Source: Shewanella olleyana (lineage in GTDB: Bacteria > Pseudomonadota > Gammaproteobacteria > Enterobacterales > Shewanellaceae). From it: a DNA stretch of 64,000 nucleotides. Below the pieces are notes generated by a model. That model did not search any database, had not been told where the DNA came from, and worked only from the letters and a program-made list of their open reading frames with translations. Below are positions 18,759 to 27,472 of this stretch, one piece after another. The DNA is taken from assembly GCF_023283825.1 (NCBI RefSeq), contig NZ_JAKILD010000005.1, positions 1 to 64,000 of the forward strand, given 5' to 3'. Both the position numbers and the translations under genes were made by a program. How positions within the stretch are numbered: the first letter of the stretch is position 1; the number at the start of each line of letters is the position of its first letter.

Positions 18759-20096
18759 CTATATTTGCTTGAAAGCCTGACTGTACTTGTAATGAAGACC
18801 AAGTGAGGCGCTGCGGCACAACATAAAGGCGCTCATGGCAGCCCATAAACCGTGGTTCCCAAAGTCTTGCAGCAGATACCAACAAGGGAAAAACACCACG
18901 AACGTGGCAATTATCATGCTATTTCGCATGGCTCGACCTTGGGCGGCGCCAATATAAACCCCATCAAACAAGTAAGATCCAAATGCCAGTAGCGGCATAA
19001 ACACTAACCAAATTAAGTAAATATTGGCTTGTTGCTGCACGATTTCGATACTGGTGAGTAAGCTGATAATGCCACTGCCACCAAAATAAAACAGAACGCA
19101 GAAACCCAGAGAAAATAGTGCAGACCAATAGCCTGCCAGTAATACCGATTCTTGCAATAGCGGCAGATTTTTTTGTCCAACAGCGCGTCCCACTTCCGCC
19201 TCAGCGTAATAAGCAATGCCATCTAACGCATAGGAAATTAGCATTAATAAGTTCAGTAATACCGCATTGGCTGCAATGATGTCATCACCTAAGCCTGCGC
19301 CGTAAAAGGTCATAAAGGTAAAGCTTGCTTGCAGGCATAAACTACGGATAAAAATGTCGCGATTAAGCTTGAGCAATTGCGAGTAACCTTTAAAGCTTAG
19401 GTGGACGAATAATTTACCTAAGTTGAAATCTCTTTGCTTATACAGGGCGCGCTTAACAATCACCGCAGCGACAGTAAAAGCACAAATATCAGCGATAACC
19501 GAGGCTAAAGCCGCGCCTTTTACGTTCCATTCAAAACCAATGACAAACACCACATCCAAAATGATATTAACGATGTTAGCGATAATGAGTTGCCACATCG
19601 CAGCTTTAGGAGCTTGTCTACCTAACAGCCAGCCAAGGAGAACTAAGTTGAGTAAGGCGAACGGGATAGACCAGATACGAATATTGACGTATTCACTACA
19701 GAAGTGCTTAACCTCTGCACTGGCTTGGCTTAGATACATGGCAAATTCAAGCAAAGGTTGCTGTAAAATGATGGCACTAAAACCGAATATCAGCGCTAAG
19801 CTACAACCTTGAACCAGCAATTTTTGCTGAGTTACGTTATCATTAGCACCATAAGCTTGGGCGACTAGACCCGTAGTCGACATTCTCAAAAAGCCCAATA
19901 GCCAGACAATCAACGTAATAATTGTGCTACCTAGCGCCACACCGCCTAAGTAATAGGCTTCACTTAAATGACCAATGACAGCGGTATCGACTAAACCCAA
20001 TAGCGGAATAGTGATATTGGATAAAATCATCGGCAATGCTAAAGCAAATAGCTGACGGTTTTTTTGGCTATTAAATAATAATGCTTTTATGGACAT
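18759..20096 (-). CDS. dinF: DinF-type MATE-family efflux protein
   Basis: The 445-residue protein has about twelve membrane segments and the MATE/DinF signature near the N-terminus (LALPMILSNITIPLLGLVDTAVIGHLSEAYYLGGVALGSTI), which closely resembles E. coli DinF. MATE proteins export organic cations or drugs with a Na+ or H+ gradient. Unlike E. coli, it is not next to lexA and I see no SOS box upstream. Its ATG is only 9 bp from the start codon of the divergent deacetylase gene, so its promoter must lie inside that gene's coding region. Confidence 0.9.
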   Translation of the reverse strand: MSIKALLFNSQKNRQLFALALPMILSNITIPLLGLVDTAVIGHLSEAYYLGGVALGSTIITLIVWLLGFLRMSTTGLVAQAYGANDNVTQQKLLVQGCSLALIFGFSAIILQQPLLEFAMYLSQASAEVKHFCSEYVNIRIWSIPFALLNLVLLGWLLGRQAPKAAMWQLIIANIVNIILDVVFVIGFEWNVKGAALASVIADICAFTVAAVIVKRALYKQRDFNLGKLFVHLSFKGYSQLLKLNRDIFIRSLCLQASFTFMTFYGAGLGDDIIAANAVLLNLLMLISYALDGIAYYAEAEVGRAVGQKNLPLLQESVLLAGYWSALFSLGFCVLFYFGGSGIISLLTSIEIVQQQANIYLIWLVFMPLLAFGSYLFDGVYIGAAQGRAMRNSMIIATFVVFFPCWYLLQDFGNHGLWAAMSAFMLCRSASLGLHYKYSQAFKQI

Positions 20097-20105
20097 AGGA
20101 ATCTT

Positions 20106-21152
20106 ATGTTAAAACAAAGTCTCTTGGGATTAATGTGGTTATTCTCATTTAATGCCAGCGCGGTGGTGATATTGCAATATCACCACGTATCCGAAACATC
20201 GCCAGCGAGCACCAGTGTGACACCGGCGCAATTTGAAGAGCAGATGCAATATCTTGCAGATAATGAGTTTACCATCATAAGTCTGACAGAAGCGGTAGAT
20301 GCAATAAAACAAGATACGCCCATAGCCGATAAAAGTATTGTGATTACTTTTGATGATGGTTATCAGAGCATTGCCGATGCTGCAGCGCCAATTTTAGCTA
20401 AGCATAACTTTTCATACACCTTATTTATTTCTATCGAGCCGATTGAAAAAGGCTATGCAGGAATGATGAGCTGGGATCAGATAAACCAACTAGCGGAAAA
20501 TGGTGCAACCATTGCCAACCACAGTTGGGGGCATGAGCATTTGAATCGTAAGCTTGAAGGTGAAAACCATCAGCAATGGTTAACGCGTATCGAGAACAAT
20601 TTATTAGATACCGAAGCTGAAATTAAAAAGCACACAGGTCAGAGCGTTAAAATGCTGGCTTACCCTTATGGTGAGTACAATGCCGACGTTGAAAACATTC
20701 TTAAGCAGCATGACTTTATTGGTTTAGGCCAACAATCAGGCGCAGCGGGTAAATATTCCATTTTAACCGCGTTACCACGCTTTCCTGTGGCAGGACCTTA
20801 TGCGGATTTGGATAGTTTAAAAGTTAAATTTACGAGCTTAAACATGCCAGTGGTTAAGCAAAATATCACCGATCCTTTATTAACCTCAGGCAACTGGCGC
20901 CCTGAGTTAAAAGTCGAGTTAGATATCACTGATATTTACCCCCATCAGGTGATGTGTTTTGTCCAAGGACAAGGCGCGAAAAAGCCAACATGGTTGACTG
21001 AAACTGAGTTCAGTATTCAAGCACCAGCGAATTTACCAGCAGGTCGTAGTCGCTATAACTGCACTGCACCGAGTAAAACCCAAAAAGGCTATTATTGGTT
21101 TTCCCAAGCTTGGGTAAGACCTAATAATGATGGAAGTTGGCCAAAAGAATAG
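20106..21152 (+). CDS. Polysaccharide deacetylase (NodB domain) protein
   Basis: AGGA lies before the ATG. The 348-residue precursor has a signal peptide ending near FNASA/VVI, a NodB homology domain with VITFDDGYQSI (catalytic Asp and first metal ligand), the metal-binding His pair in NHSWGHEHL and AYPYGEYN. The last 100 residues are a small additional domain. The family removes acetyl groups from N-acetylated or O-acetylated polysaccharides; this one should act in the periplasm or at the cell surface. Its start codon is 9 bp from that of the divergent dinF, so the two genes must share or overlap control regions. Confidence 0.88.
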   Translation: MLKQSLLGLMWLFSFNASAVVILQYHHVSETSPASTSVTPAQFEEQMQYLADNEFTIISLTEAVDAIKQDTPIADKSIVITFDDGYQSIADAAAPILAKHNFSYTLFISIEPIEKGYAGMMSWDQINQLAENGATIANHSWGHEHLNRKLEGENHQQWLTRIENNLLDTEAEIKKHTGQSVKMLAYPYGEYNADVENILKQHDFIGLGQQSGAAGKYSILTALPRFPVAGPYADLDSLKVKFTSLNMPVVKQNITDPLLTSGNWRPELKVELDITDIYPHQVMCFVQGQGAKKPTWLTETEFSIQAPANLPAGRSRYNCTAPSKTQKGYYWFSQAWVRPNNDGSWPKE

Positions 21153-21205
21153 CCTTTTGGTTTAGGCTTTTGGTTTAGCTTGATGGCTAAATAAGTTTAC
21201 TTTTT

Positions 21206-21465
21206 GAGCAAAAGCACAATCAAAGTCGTGGCGCTTCGCCCACACCAGAGCAAGAGGGGAAACAACAGCAATCCCCCTCTTGCATCACCCTTGCCGCTCC
21301 GACGAAGTGTTGTTCCTCATGCTAAATGAGCGAATTTACTACCGCCTCAGACTCGCCATCCATGGCTCAACTGAGGCTATGTCGGCGTCCTGCCTCCATC
21401 ACGCAAATTAGCTCAACGCATTCGGACACTTCCAACGGAGAACATGGTGCCCGCAGGTTCATTTG
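21206..21465 (+). repeat. Structured intergenic repeat, full copy A1
   Basis: This roughly 260-bp non-coding block has a second full copy, in the opposite orientation, at 56012-56250. It starts with a GTCGTGGCGCTTCGCCCACA arm and contains the hairpin GCAAGAGGGG/CCCCTCTTGC (about 21253-21286) and a nested hairpin at 21345-21376 (CCTCAG ... GCCATCCATGGC ... CTGAGG). It ends with a conserved arm CGGACACTTCCAACGGAGAA. No open frame fits it. Confidence 0.85.
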
Positions 21466-21524
21466 TTGTGTCTGAGCCGGTTCAATAAATTGTTTCAGCG
21501 AGTGCTATTGAAGAGTAATTTCTT

Positions 21525-21661
21525 GAGCACAAGCCAAATCAAGGTCGTGGTGCTTCGCCCCCCATCTCTTGCCGCTCCGACGAAGTGTTGTTCCTCATGC
21601 TAAATTAGCTCAACGCATTCGGACACTTCCAACGGAAATCATGGTGCCCGCAAGTTCATTT
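21525..21661 (+). repeat. Structured intergenic repeat, shortened copy A2
   Basis: A direct copy of A1 that keeps the two conserved arms but lacks both internal hairpin blocks. It joins CGAAGTGTTGTTCCTCATGC directly to TAGCTCAACGCATTCGGACA. The comparison with A1 defines the internal modules. Confidence 0.8.
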
Positions 21662-21715
21662 GTCATAGCTAGATAAATTATTTTTAAAGCTTAAATGTTC
21701 AATTTGAATTGAGGT

Positions 21716-21773
21716 AAGCAAGAAAATTACGTGAGTCCAGACATGGATGTCTGGCTAGCTTTCGAGGGGAAGG
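21716..21773 (+). repeat. Hairpin module R of the structured repeat, locus A
   Basis: It contains the perfect hairpin CCAGACATGGATGTCTGG (21737-21754), flanked by ACGTGAGT and CTAGCTTTCGAGGGGAAG. An inverted copy with a different hairpin sequence is found at 55869-55920. Confidence 0.75.
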
Positions 21774-21889
21774 GACGCCCCATCGGAAGCGTTAGTGATT
21801 TTTGTAGCTTGCCGAAGCGGGCTACTGATAAAGTTTAACGCTATGAAAGTCCCCATTGAAATCTTTCGCTTTTCAGAAAATTTCGTAGG

Positions 21890-21967
21890 GGCGGGTGGGT
21901 GTTCCAAGAGGGAGTTGCCGTTCACTCCCTTTTGGTCTGGTGTGGGCGAAGCGCCACGACCTTGATC
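21890..21967 (-). repeat. Inverted terminal arm A3 of the structured repeat
   Basis: Nearly identical to 56175-56248 in the same orientation and inverted relative to the start of A1. Together with the left arm it makes an inverted repeat of about 40 bp bounding 21206-21967. It contains the hairpin AGGGAGT/ACTCCCT. Confidence 0.8.
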
Positions 21968-22147
21968 CTAATTCAAACGAAGTTTGGAGATGACATTGGG
22001 GGTTCTCATCATAATTATCTAGCATACGCTTTTTGCCATAGGCAACACTATTTTTCATCACAACTTTAATATACTGTTAAATGATGCAGGATTATCTAAG
22101 TAGCTATAGGTTACTCAAGTAAATCAAGAGTCTATTGGAGAGTGATT

Positions 22148-23008
22148 TTGTTTTTAAAGTACAATTATTTTGATGAGCAAATAGAATTTTTATCTTCTGA
22201 TGATGCATTGTTTCATTTTACAAGAAAAGAAACAGCTATCGAACATATTTTAGATAAATGCTCGCTGAGGCTTGGTGGATTTTCTATGACTAATGATCCT
22301 CAAGAATATAAGCCTAAGCAAACGGCTGCAACTGGTTGGAGGTGGGAAGCTAGGCATAGTTCTCAAATTGATGAACTCACTGGTTTAATCGATGAGTTAC
22401 TGTGGAAAGACATCAAGTTTATCTCATTTTGCCAAAATGAGTTTATTGATAAAAATTTGGTGTCACATAGTATTCTAAAATCTAGAATGTGGTCACAATA
22501 TGGAGATAACCATAGTGGCATCTGCATTGTTATATCAAAGTCAAAGTTACTAGCACAACTGCAGGAACAATATGGTGAAACTCATATTATAAATGCAAGA
22601 AACGTATCTTATGATGAACCTAATTTAAAATCAAAAATACACGGATTAGATGTCGCTACACCTGAACTAGATAATACTAGTAATCATAATATTGCACTTA
22701 ATCATATAAAAGTGCATTTACAACCTTTGCTATTCAACAAGCAGCCTGACTATAAAGATGAGAATGAATTCAGGGTTGTTTTGACATTAATGCGCCCGCA
22801 AGTAAAGACAGATTTTATATTTGTGGACCTAATAAAATGTATAAATTCAATAGTTCTTGGGGATGCGTTTCCTGAAGTATATAAACCTACTATGCTGGAC
22901 TTAGCTAAACGATTAGGAGTTCCCTGTCAGAAATTATCCTGGGAATCTGATACATATTTATTATTTGATTGGACGAATATGTATGATCCAGTACCTAGTA
23001 CCATCTGA
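22148..23008 (+). CDS. DUF2971-family protein
   Basis: GGAG at 22137-22140 is 7 bp from the TTG at 22148, which is therefore preferred; a GTG at 22142 in the same frame is too close to it. The roughly 286-residue protein shows the DUF2971 pattern: LFHFTRKETAIEHILDKCSLRLGGFSMTNDPQEYK near the N-terminus, then FISFCQNE and SRMWSQYGDNHSGICIVISK. Function is unknown for the family, which is often found in variable parts of bacterial genomes. The gene is more A+T-rich than its neighbours and directly follows the structured repeats, which suggests it is an accessory gene. Confidence 0.8.
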   Translation: MFLKYNYFDEQIEFLSSDDALFHFTRKETAIEHILDKCSLRLGGFSMTNDPQEYKPKQTAATGWRWEARHSSQIDELTGLIDELLWKDIKFISFCQNEFIDKNLVSHSILKSRMWSQYGDNHSGICIVISKSKLLAQLQEQYGETHIINARNVSYDEPNLKSKIHGLDVATPELDNTSNHNIALNHIKVHLQPLLFNKQPDYKDENEFRVVLTLMRPQVKTDFIFVDLIKCINSIVLGDAFPEVYKPTMLDLAKRLGVPCQKLSWESDTYLLFDWTNMYDPVPSTI

Positions 23009-23117
23009 CATCAAAAAATGTAAGAAGAAAGATCAATGTGATTTTTAGAATAAGATAATGTCAAACACTGATTCTAGCTTTTTCAAAGCCAACTAGCGCT
23101 AAGCCTTCAACTAGCAA

Positions 23118-23150
23118 CAAAGCCTCAATATTTCCGTATTGAGGCTTTGT
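23118..23150. terminator. Bidirectional terminator between the DUF2971 and sco genes
   Basis: CAAAGCCTCAATA and its exact complement form a 13-bp stem with a six-base loop. The genes on both sides converge on it. Confidence 0.85.
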
Positions 23151-23176
23151 TATATATCCATCTTATATTCAAGGTC

Positions 23177-23797
23177 TTAGGCACTTTCAATAATCTGTTT
23201 CAGATCTGCAACCAGCTCTTTGTTTAAAATCTGTGGAATCTTCCCTGGTTGTTGTTTGGGTTTAAACACTGCGTATTTTTCCCCTTGGGGTGACACTAAA
23301 ACATAGCTGGCACTGTGGTCTACTTGATAATCCGCGCCGTCTCCAACCATGGCGTAGGCAAAGCCTAGGTCACGGGTGAACGGGAATAACTGTGCATGTT
23401 CTGCGGTGACTGCTTTAAAGTCTTTATTAAAAAAGTTGATGTAATCTAAGCGCTTTGTTTGCGAGTCTCTGTCTGGGTCTACCGATACAAACACCACCTG
23501 AATATCTTCTGATAACGACTGTAATTCTGGGTAAGCCGCATTAAGTTTATTCAGCGTCGTTGGGCAGACATCAGGACACGAAGTAAACCCAACAAATACC
23601 AAGCTCCATTTGCCCAGTAGTTGCTGATTAGTAAACTCATTGCCCAGTTGGTCATGCAATGTAAATGGCGCTAATGCTCTTGGTTGGTCGAACATATAGC
23701 TGCTGGCAAGTTCGAGTGGCTTAGGCTGCGAAAAATTAACAGCCACCGCGACGCCTAAACCTAACATCATCACAGCCAGTGCGATTATCTTTTTCAA
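23177..23797 (-). CDS. sco: SCO1/SenC/PrrC-family copper chaperone of cytochrome c oxidase
   Basis: The 206-residue protein has an N-terminal membrane anchor and a thioredoxin-like domain with the copper-binding TSCPDVCP (CxxxC) motif and a distal His in VDHSASYVLV, which together make the SCO copper site. It loads or reduces the CuA site of subunit II. It is the last gene of the minus-strand surf1-to-sco group, 64 bp after ctaB. Confidence 0.93.
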   Translation of the reverse strand: MKKIIALAVMMLGLGVAVAVNFSQPKPLELASSYMFDQPRALAPFTLHDQLGNEFTNQQLLGKWSLVFVGFTSCPDVCPTTLNKLNAAYPELQSLSEDIQVVFVSVDPDRDSQTKRLDYINFFNKDFKAVTAEHAQLFPFTRDLGFAYAMVGDGADYQVDHSASYVLVSPQGEKYAVFKPKQQPGKIPQILNKELVADLKQIIESA

Positions 23798-23861
23798 AAT
23801 GCTTCCTCTTTACTGCTAATTAGCCCTTTATTGCTGAGAATTTGCGGCATGATTTTTTTCA

Positions 23862-24806
23862 TTAATTAACCCAAAGGTAGTGGTCGACAAGTAACACCAA
23901 AAACAAAATCATTAAGTGGTAGATAGAGAACTTGAATACATCCATCGCCAGACCGGGTTTGTCATGGAATTTAAGCTGCCATGCTTTATAAATAAAGCCG
24001 CAACTTAACATGGTTGAACCCACTAAATATACAGGGCCGCACATGCCAACAAGTACTGGCAAAATACAGGCAACAGCTAACAAGAAGGTGTAAAGCAAAA
24101 TACAGGTTTTGGTAAATTCAACGCCGTGGGTTACTGGCAGCATTGGGATATCAACCTTGGCATATTCTTTTTTACGATGAATCGCTAATGCCCAAAAATG
24201 TGGCGGCGTCCACGCGAAAATAATAATAACCAATAACAGCGCATTACCATGAAACTCATTGGTCACTGCTGTCCAGCCCAGTAGTGGCGGCATGGCGCCT
24301 GCTAAGCCACCAATGACGATATTTTGCGGCGTCGCACGTTTTAAATAAGCTGTGTATACCACGGCATAACCTATCAAGCTGGCAAAGGTGAGCCAAGCGG
24401 TGAGTGGATTCACTAAAGCGTACAAAATAACAAAGCCAGCTAAGCCTAATGTAGTGGCAAAAGTGACAGCTTTAACCGCTGATAATTTGCCTTTAGGCAG
24501 TGGGCGGTTATAAGTACGTGCCATTAGGCCATCAATGCGGCGGTCGATTAAATGGTTATAGGCTGCAGCAGAACCAGCCATCATGCCAATACCTACCATA
24601 CCAAAAACAAGGGGTTGCAGCGGCACGGCGCCTGGGAGTGCCAAGCACATGCCAACCAGCACGGTAAGTAGCATCAGGGCGACCACTTTAGGTTTAGTCA
24701 TTTCAAAGTAAGCGCGCCATTGCAACGAGTCGACTTTGGCTGTGCTGCTTTGGGCTGCGTTAGCCGTTTTAGTCGCGCTTACGGGTAAAGATAGTGATTT
24801 AGCCAT
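23862..24806 (-). CDS. ctaB: Protoheme IX farnesyltransferase (heme O synthase)
   Basis: This 314-residue UbiA-family membrane protein carries the CyoE/CtaB motif [21 protein letters not shown] and about eight to nine membrane segments. It adds a farnesyl group to protoheme to make heme O, the substrate of CtaA. It starts 14 bp after ctaA and belongs to the same operon. Also called cyoE. Confidence 0.95.
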   Translation of the reverse strand: MAKSLSLPVSATKTANAAQSSTAKVDSLQWRAYFEMTKPKVVALMLLTVLVGMCLALPGAVPLQPLVFGMVGIGMMAGSAAAYNHLIDRRIDGLMARTYNRPLPKGKLSAVKAVTFATTLGLAGFVILYALVNPLTAWLTFASLIGYAVVYTAYLKRATPQNIVIGGLAGAMPPLLGWTAVTNEFHGNALLLVIIIFAWTPPHFWALAIHRKKEYAKVDIPMLPVTHGVEFTKTCILLYTFLLAVACILPVLVGMCGPVYLVGSTMLSCGFIYKAWQLKFHDKPGLAMDVFKFSIYHLMILFLVLLVDHYLWVN

Positions 24807-24820
24807 AATAGAATCCTTGC

Positions 24821-25801
24821 TTATGCTTTACGCCACAGCGCATAGTTAATGAAGATAACGGTTAACAACAGTAACGCTGCGCCGCCGTTGTGTGAGACTG
24901 CAATACCTAAAGGCAAGTGCATTACAATATTGCTAATGCCTAAACCCACTTGTAACACCACAAGGGCAAATAAAACCCATGCACTTTGTCGCATGATTGA
25001 TGATTGTGCTTTGAGTAATTTAAACGCTAGCCAACATAAACTGATGGCGGTAATCACGCCCCAAACTCGATGAGTGACATGTATGGTCATTCGCGCAGGG
25101 TACTCAAGTACGCCATATTCAAAGCTGGGATGATCGCCTTGAAATGGCGAGAAGGCTTTAGCAAACTGCAAGTTTTCCATCCAGTTGCCTTCACATATTG
25201 GCAAGGTGGTACAAGCGAGCGCCGCGTAGTTTGATGATGTCCAGCCACCTAACATGATCTGAATTACTAACACCACCAAACTCACCATCGCCAATGGGCC
25301 GAGTTTTCTGGCGTAGTGGTCGCCACCGGGGATCCGTAAGGGTTTGGTGCGCAGATAAAGTAACAACAGCAAAGCGAATAAACTAAAGCCGCCAATCAAA
25401 TGCCCCATCACCACAATGGGCATCAGTTTCATGGTGACTGTCCACATGCCTAATGCCGCTTGAAATAAGATCAGTGCGGAAATGAAGATCGGCAGCTTTT
25501 TCGGTGCATCAGCACGTTTTAAGCAGATAATTAAAATGGTTAATACCAGCAGACCCAATGTGCCAGCGATGTATCGATGGATCATTTCTAGCCAAGCTTT
25601 TTCAGGCTCGACAGTGAGTTCAGGAAAGTTGGTTTCTACTTTAGCCAAGTCGGCTGCATCACTAGGTACACCAATATGACCATAACAACCCGGCCAGTCA
25701 GGACAACCTAAACCAGCATCTGATAAGCGGGTGTAAGCCCCCATCAAAATAACGGCAAAGGTAAATACCAAGGTGAATTTGAGGAGGTTTTTTATATCCA
25801 T
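24821..25801 (-). CDS. ctaA: Heme A synthase CtaA (COX15 family)
   Basis: The 326-residue protein has eight likely membrane segments and paired His residues in [31 protein letters not shown] and [11 protein letters not shown] CxxxxxxC pair (CTTLPIC) sits in the second half. It converts heme O to heme A for the oxidase. Its ATG overlaps the stop codon of the upstream gene (TAATG), a sign of translational coupling. Confidence 0.94.
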   Translation of the reverse strand: MDIKNLLKFTLVFTFAVILMGAYTRLSDAGLGCPDWPGCYGHIGVPSDAADLAKVETNFPELTVEPEKAWLEMIHRYIAGTLGLLVLTILIICLKRADAPKKLPIFISALILFQAALGMWTVTMKLMPIVVMGHLIGGFSLFALLLLLYLRTKPLRIPGGDHYARKLGPLAMVSLVVLVIQIMLGGWTSSNYAALACTTLPICEGNWMENLQFAKAFSPFQGDHPSFEYGVLEYPARMTIHVTHRVWGVITAISLCWLAFKLLKAQSSIMRQSAWVLFALVVLQVGLGISNIVMHLPLGIAVSHNGGAALLLLTVIFINYALWRKA

Positions 25802-26355
25802 TAACCGACCCTCGACAACTTCAATAACTTACGCAAGTCGGCAATCATTGATTTGCCTTGAGCCATATTCTCTTGCTCGCCGATGATGCCAGGATATTCC
25901 ATCACTAGGCTGCCAAGCGGGTCGACAATAATCATTTGCTGCTCTGTCATCATTGCAATGATGGCTTGGCTCGCATTGGCGGTTTCAAATGGCACTTGGA
26001 GCTTTTCAAGGATTGCAGTATCGCTATCAGGTTGCAGCATGATAATAGGGCTGACGCGATCTTGATGTTTACCTAAAGCCACGTGACTTTGATGCAGCAC
26101 GTATAAACGTTGCTGGCATTGTTCTAGGCAGTCTTTAGGTAATAGATATAACAGCTGCCAAGATTGTGGATGCGGGTTTTCCATGGATAAGCTTTGATAG
26201 CTCACCTCTGGCGGAATGAGTTGGCCTTTATTGGTTGCTGCGCCATTGTATAAGTCCATGCTTAATACCAGCTTGGCGACGGCCACTGGTAAGATAAATA
26301 CCAGTATTAGGGCAAACAATGCCTTGTTGTTTTTAGGTTTTACTGGGGAGTTCAT
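25801..26355 (-). CDS. Cytochrome oxidase cluster-associated single-pass membrane protein
   Basis: The 184-residue protein has one N-terminal membrane helix and an extracytoplasmic domain. It contains a CLEQC (CxxxC) pair and sequence features reminiscent of thioredoxin-like SCO proteins (LLYLLPKDCLEQCQQRLYVLHQ, IIVDPLGSLVMEY), but lacks the full SCO signature. It sits between surf1 and ctaA and overlaps ctaA by one base. A role in copper or heme insertion into the oxidase is likely from position only. Confidence 0.75.
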   Translation of the reverse strand: MNSPVKPKNNKALFALILVFILPVAVAKLVLSMDLYNGAATNKGQLIPPEVSYQSLSMENPHPQSWQLLYLLPKDCLEQCQQRLYVLHQSHVALGKHQDRVSPIIMLQPDSDTAILEKLQVPFETANASQAIIAMMTEQQMIIVDPLGSLVMEYPGIIGEQENMAQGKSMIADLRKLLKLSRVG

Positions 26356-26395
26356 ACTTGCTCCTCTTGTTACGGCTTAATTTATTAGTTTGGTT

Positions 26396-27250
26396 TTATT
26401 GGTCTTCACTTGTCTTGCTAGTTGTCTTGCTAGTTGTCTTGCTAGTTGTCTTGCTATTAGTGCCACGAGTTGCACTTTCAGGTGTCGCTTTTAATAAGTA
26501 TTTCCATCCAATCCATAGCATCAGTGATAAAAATACCGCCGCCATAGTGAACCATTGCAGCGCGTAGCCTTGGTGCTTTTGGGCTGATAATGGAATCGGT
26601 GTCCAAGGCTTAGGTAATGCAAGGTTAGGAATTGAATCTGGCTGCAGTACTACTGGTGCCAGTGGGTGGCCTATTTTCTCAGCTAAGGCCGCTAAATTGA
26701 GGTTTTGAAAACGCATCACATTGCCGTCTTCTGCATGGAGCTGGTGGCTTAAAGGATTAATCTGTTTTTGATAAACACGACCTGTCAGATCAATGGCTGA
26801 CAATGGTACTGGGGTAATATCAGGTAAAATTCGACGATCGATATTGGCTGCAACAAAGCCTAATTCAACCATTAGCCAAGGCTGTTTTTGGAAATTAGAA
26901 TCTGAGTCTTGCAAATCAGAATCTGAAATTTGAAATACTTGGTAGGCTAAATAGCCCACTCGACCTTCAAATACTTGGTTATCGAGTAGTAATATTTGCT
27001 GGTTAACCGGAGTCCCGTTGACGTTTAAACGGTAACCACTGAGTCTTTCATCAGCATCAAAAGCAAGTAATTCATCAAAACTTAATTCACTCGCTGCTTG
27101 TCTGGCTGACAAGGTCGCTTGCCACGCGTTTTTTTGTTCAGCTCTATCAAGTTGCCAAACGCCTAACTTGACCAAAATACAAAACACACTCACAGTAACA
27201 AGCAGCAATAACCCAGTAGATAGTCGCCAGACTCGCAAAGGAGAGCCCAT
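26396..27250 (-). CDS. SURF1-family cytochrome oxidase assembly protein
   Basis: The ATG at 27250 is chosen because TAAGG lies a few bases upstream and the protein then begins MGSPLRVWRLSTGLLLLV at the first membrane helix; a start at 27301 has no ribosome binding site. The SURF1 pattern is visible: an N-terminal helix, GVWQLDRAEQKNAW, a periplasmic domain, and a second helix with GYALQWFTMAAVFLSLMLWIGWKY near the end. The C-terminus is a low-complexity TSKT repeat. The start codon overlaps that of the DUF2909 gene on the other strand. Confidence 0.88.
   Translation of the reverse strand: MGSPLRVWRLSTGLLLLVTVSVFCILVKLGVWQLDRAEQKNAWQATLSARQAASELSFDELLAFDADERLSGYRLNVNGTPVNQQILLLDNQVFEGRVGYLAYQVFQISDSDLQDSDSNFQKQPWLMVELGFVAANIDRRILPDITPVPLSAIDLTGRVYQKQINPLSHQLHAEDGNVMRFQNLNLAALAEKIGHPLAPVVLQPDSIPNLALPKPWTPIPLSAQKHQGYALQWFTMAAVFLSLMLWIGWKYLLKATPESATRGTNSKTTSKTTSKTTSKTSEDQ
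26410..26457. repeat. 12-bp tandem repeat encoding the SURF1 TTSK tail
   Basis: The unit TTGTCTTGCTAG is repeated four times, in frame, giving repeated TSKT residues at the SURF1 C-terminus. Copy-number change would lengthen or shorten the tail by four residues without a frameshift. Confidence 0.85.
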
Positions 27251-27467
27251 GGATACCTTAGTTATTTTCAAGCTTGTATTAGTACTGCTGCTTGTATTCA
27301 TATTATTTAATCTAGCTAGAGCCTTGTTTATTATGGTTAAAGCTGAAAATAAACAACCAATGAGTCAGTATTTAGGACGCCGAGTTATCTTTTCTGCTTT
27401 GGTGATGATGCTGTTATTACTGGCCTTAGGATTAGGTTGGGTAACCCCTAATCCAAGGCCTTATTAG
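27249..27467 (+). CDS. DUF2909-family small twin-helix membrane protein
   Basis: AAGGAG precedes the ATG at 27249. The 72-residue product has two membrane helices (LVIFKLVLVLLLVFILFNLARALFIMV and VIFSALVMMLLLLALGLGW) separated by a short polar loop, the DUF2909 layout. Small proteins of this type sit in cox clusters of many proteobacteria and are thought to be assembly factors or accessory subunits. It is on the strand opposite to the cox genes and ends 5 bp before the coxC stop. Confidence 0.85.
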   Translation: MDTLVIFKLVLVLLLVFILFNLARALFIMVKAENKQPMSQYLGRRVIFSALVMMLLLLALGLGWVTPNPRPY

Positions 27468-27472
27468 TTTGT

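Noticed and set aside
21873-22061. 62-codon minus-strand frame
   Set aside because: It runs through the repeat arm A3 and its hairpin; the same sequence at the second locus is not kept as a frame of this kind.
21153-22141. Repeat-rich gap considered as an insertion sequence
   Set aside because: No transposase frame or remnant is present; I list it as a structured repeat element only.
23009-23117. Possible small gene between DUF2971 and sco
   Set aside because: No frame with a start and ribosome binding site; only the terminator at 23118-23150 is recognisable.
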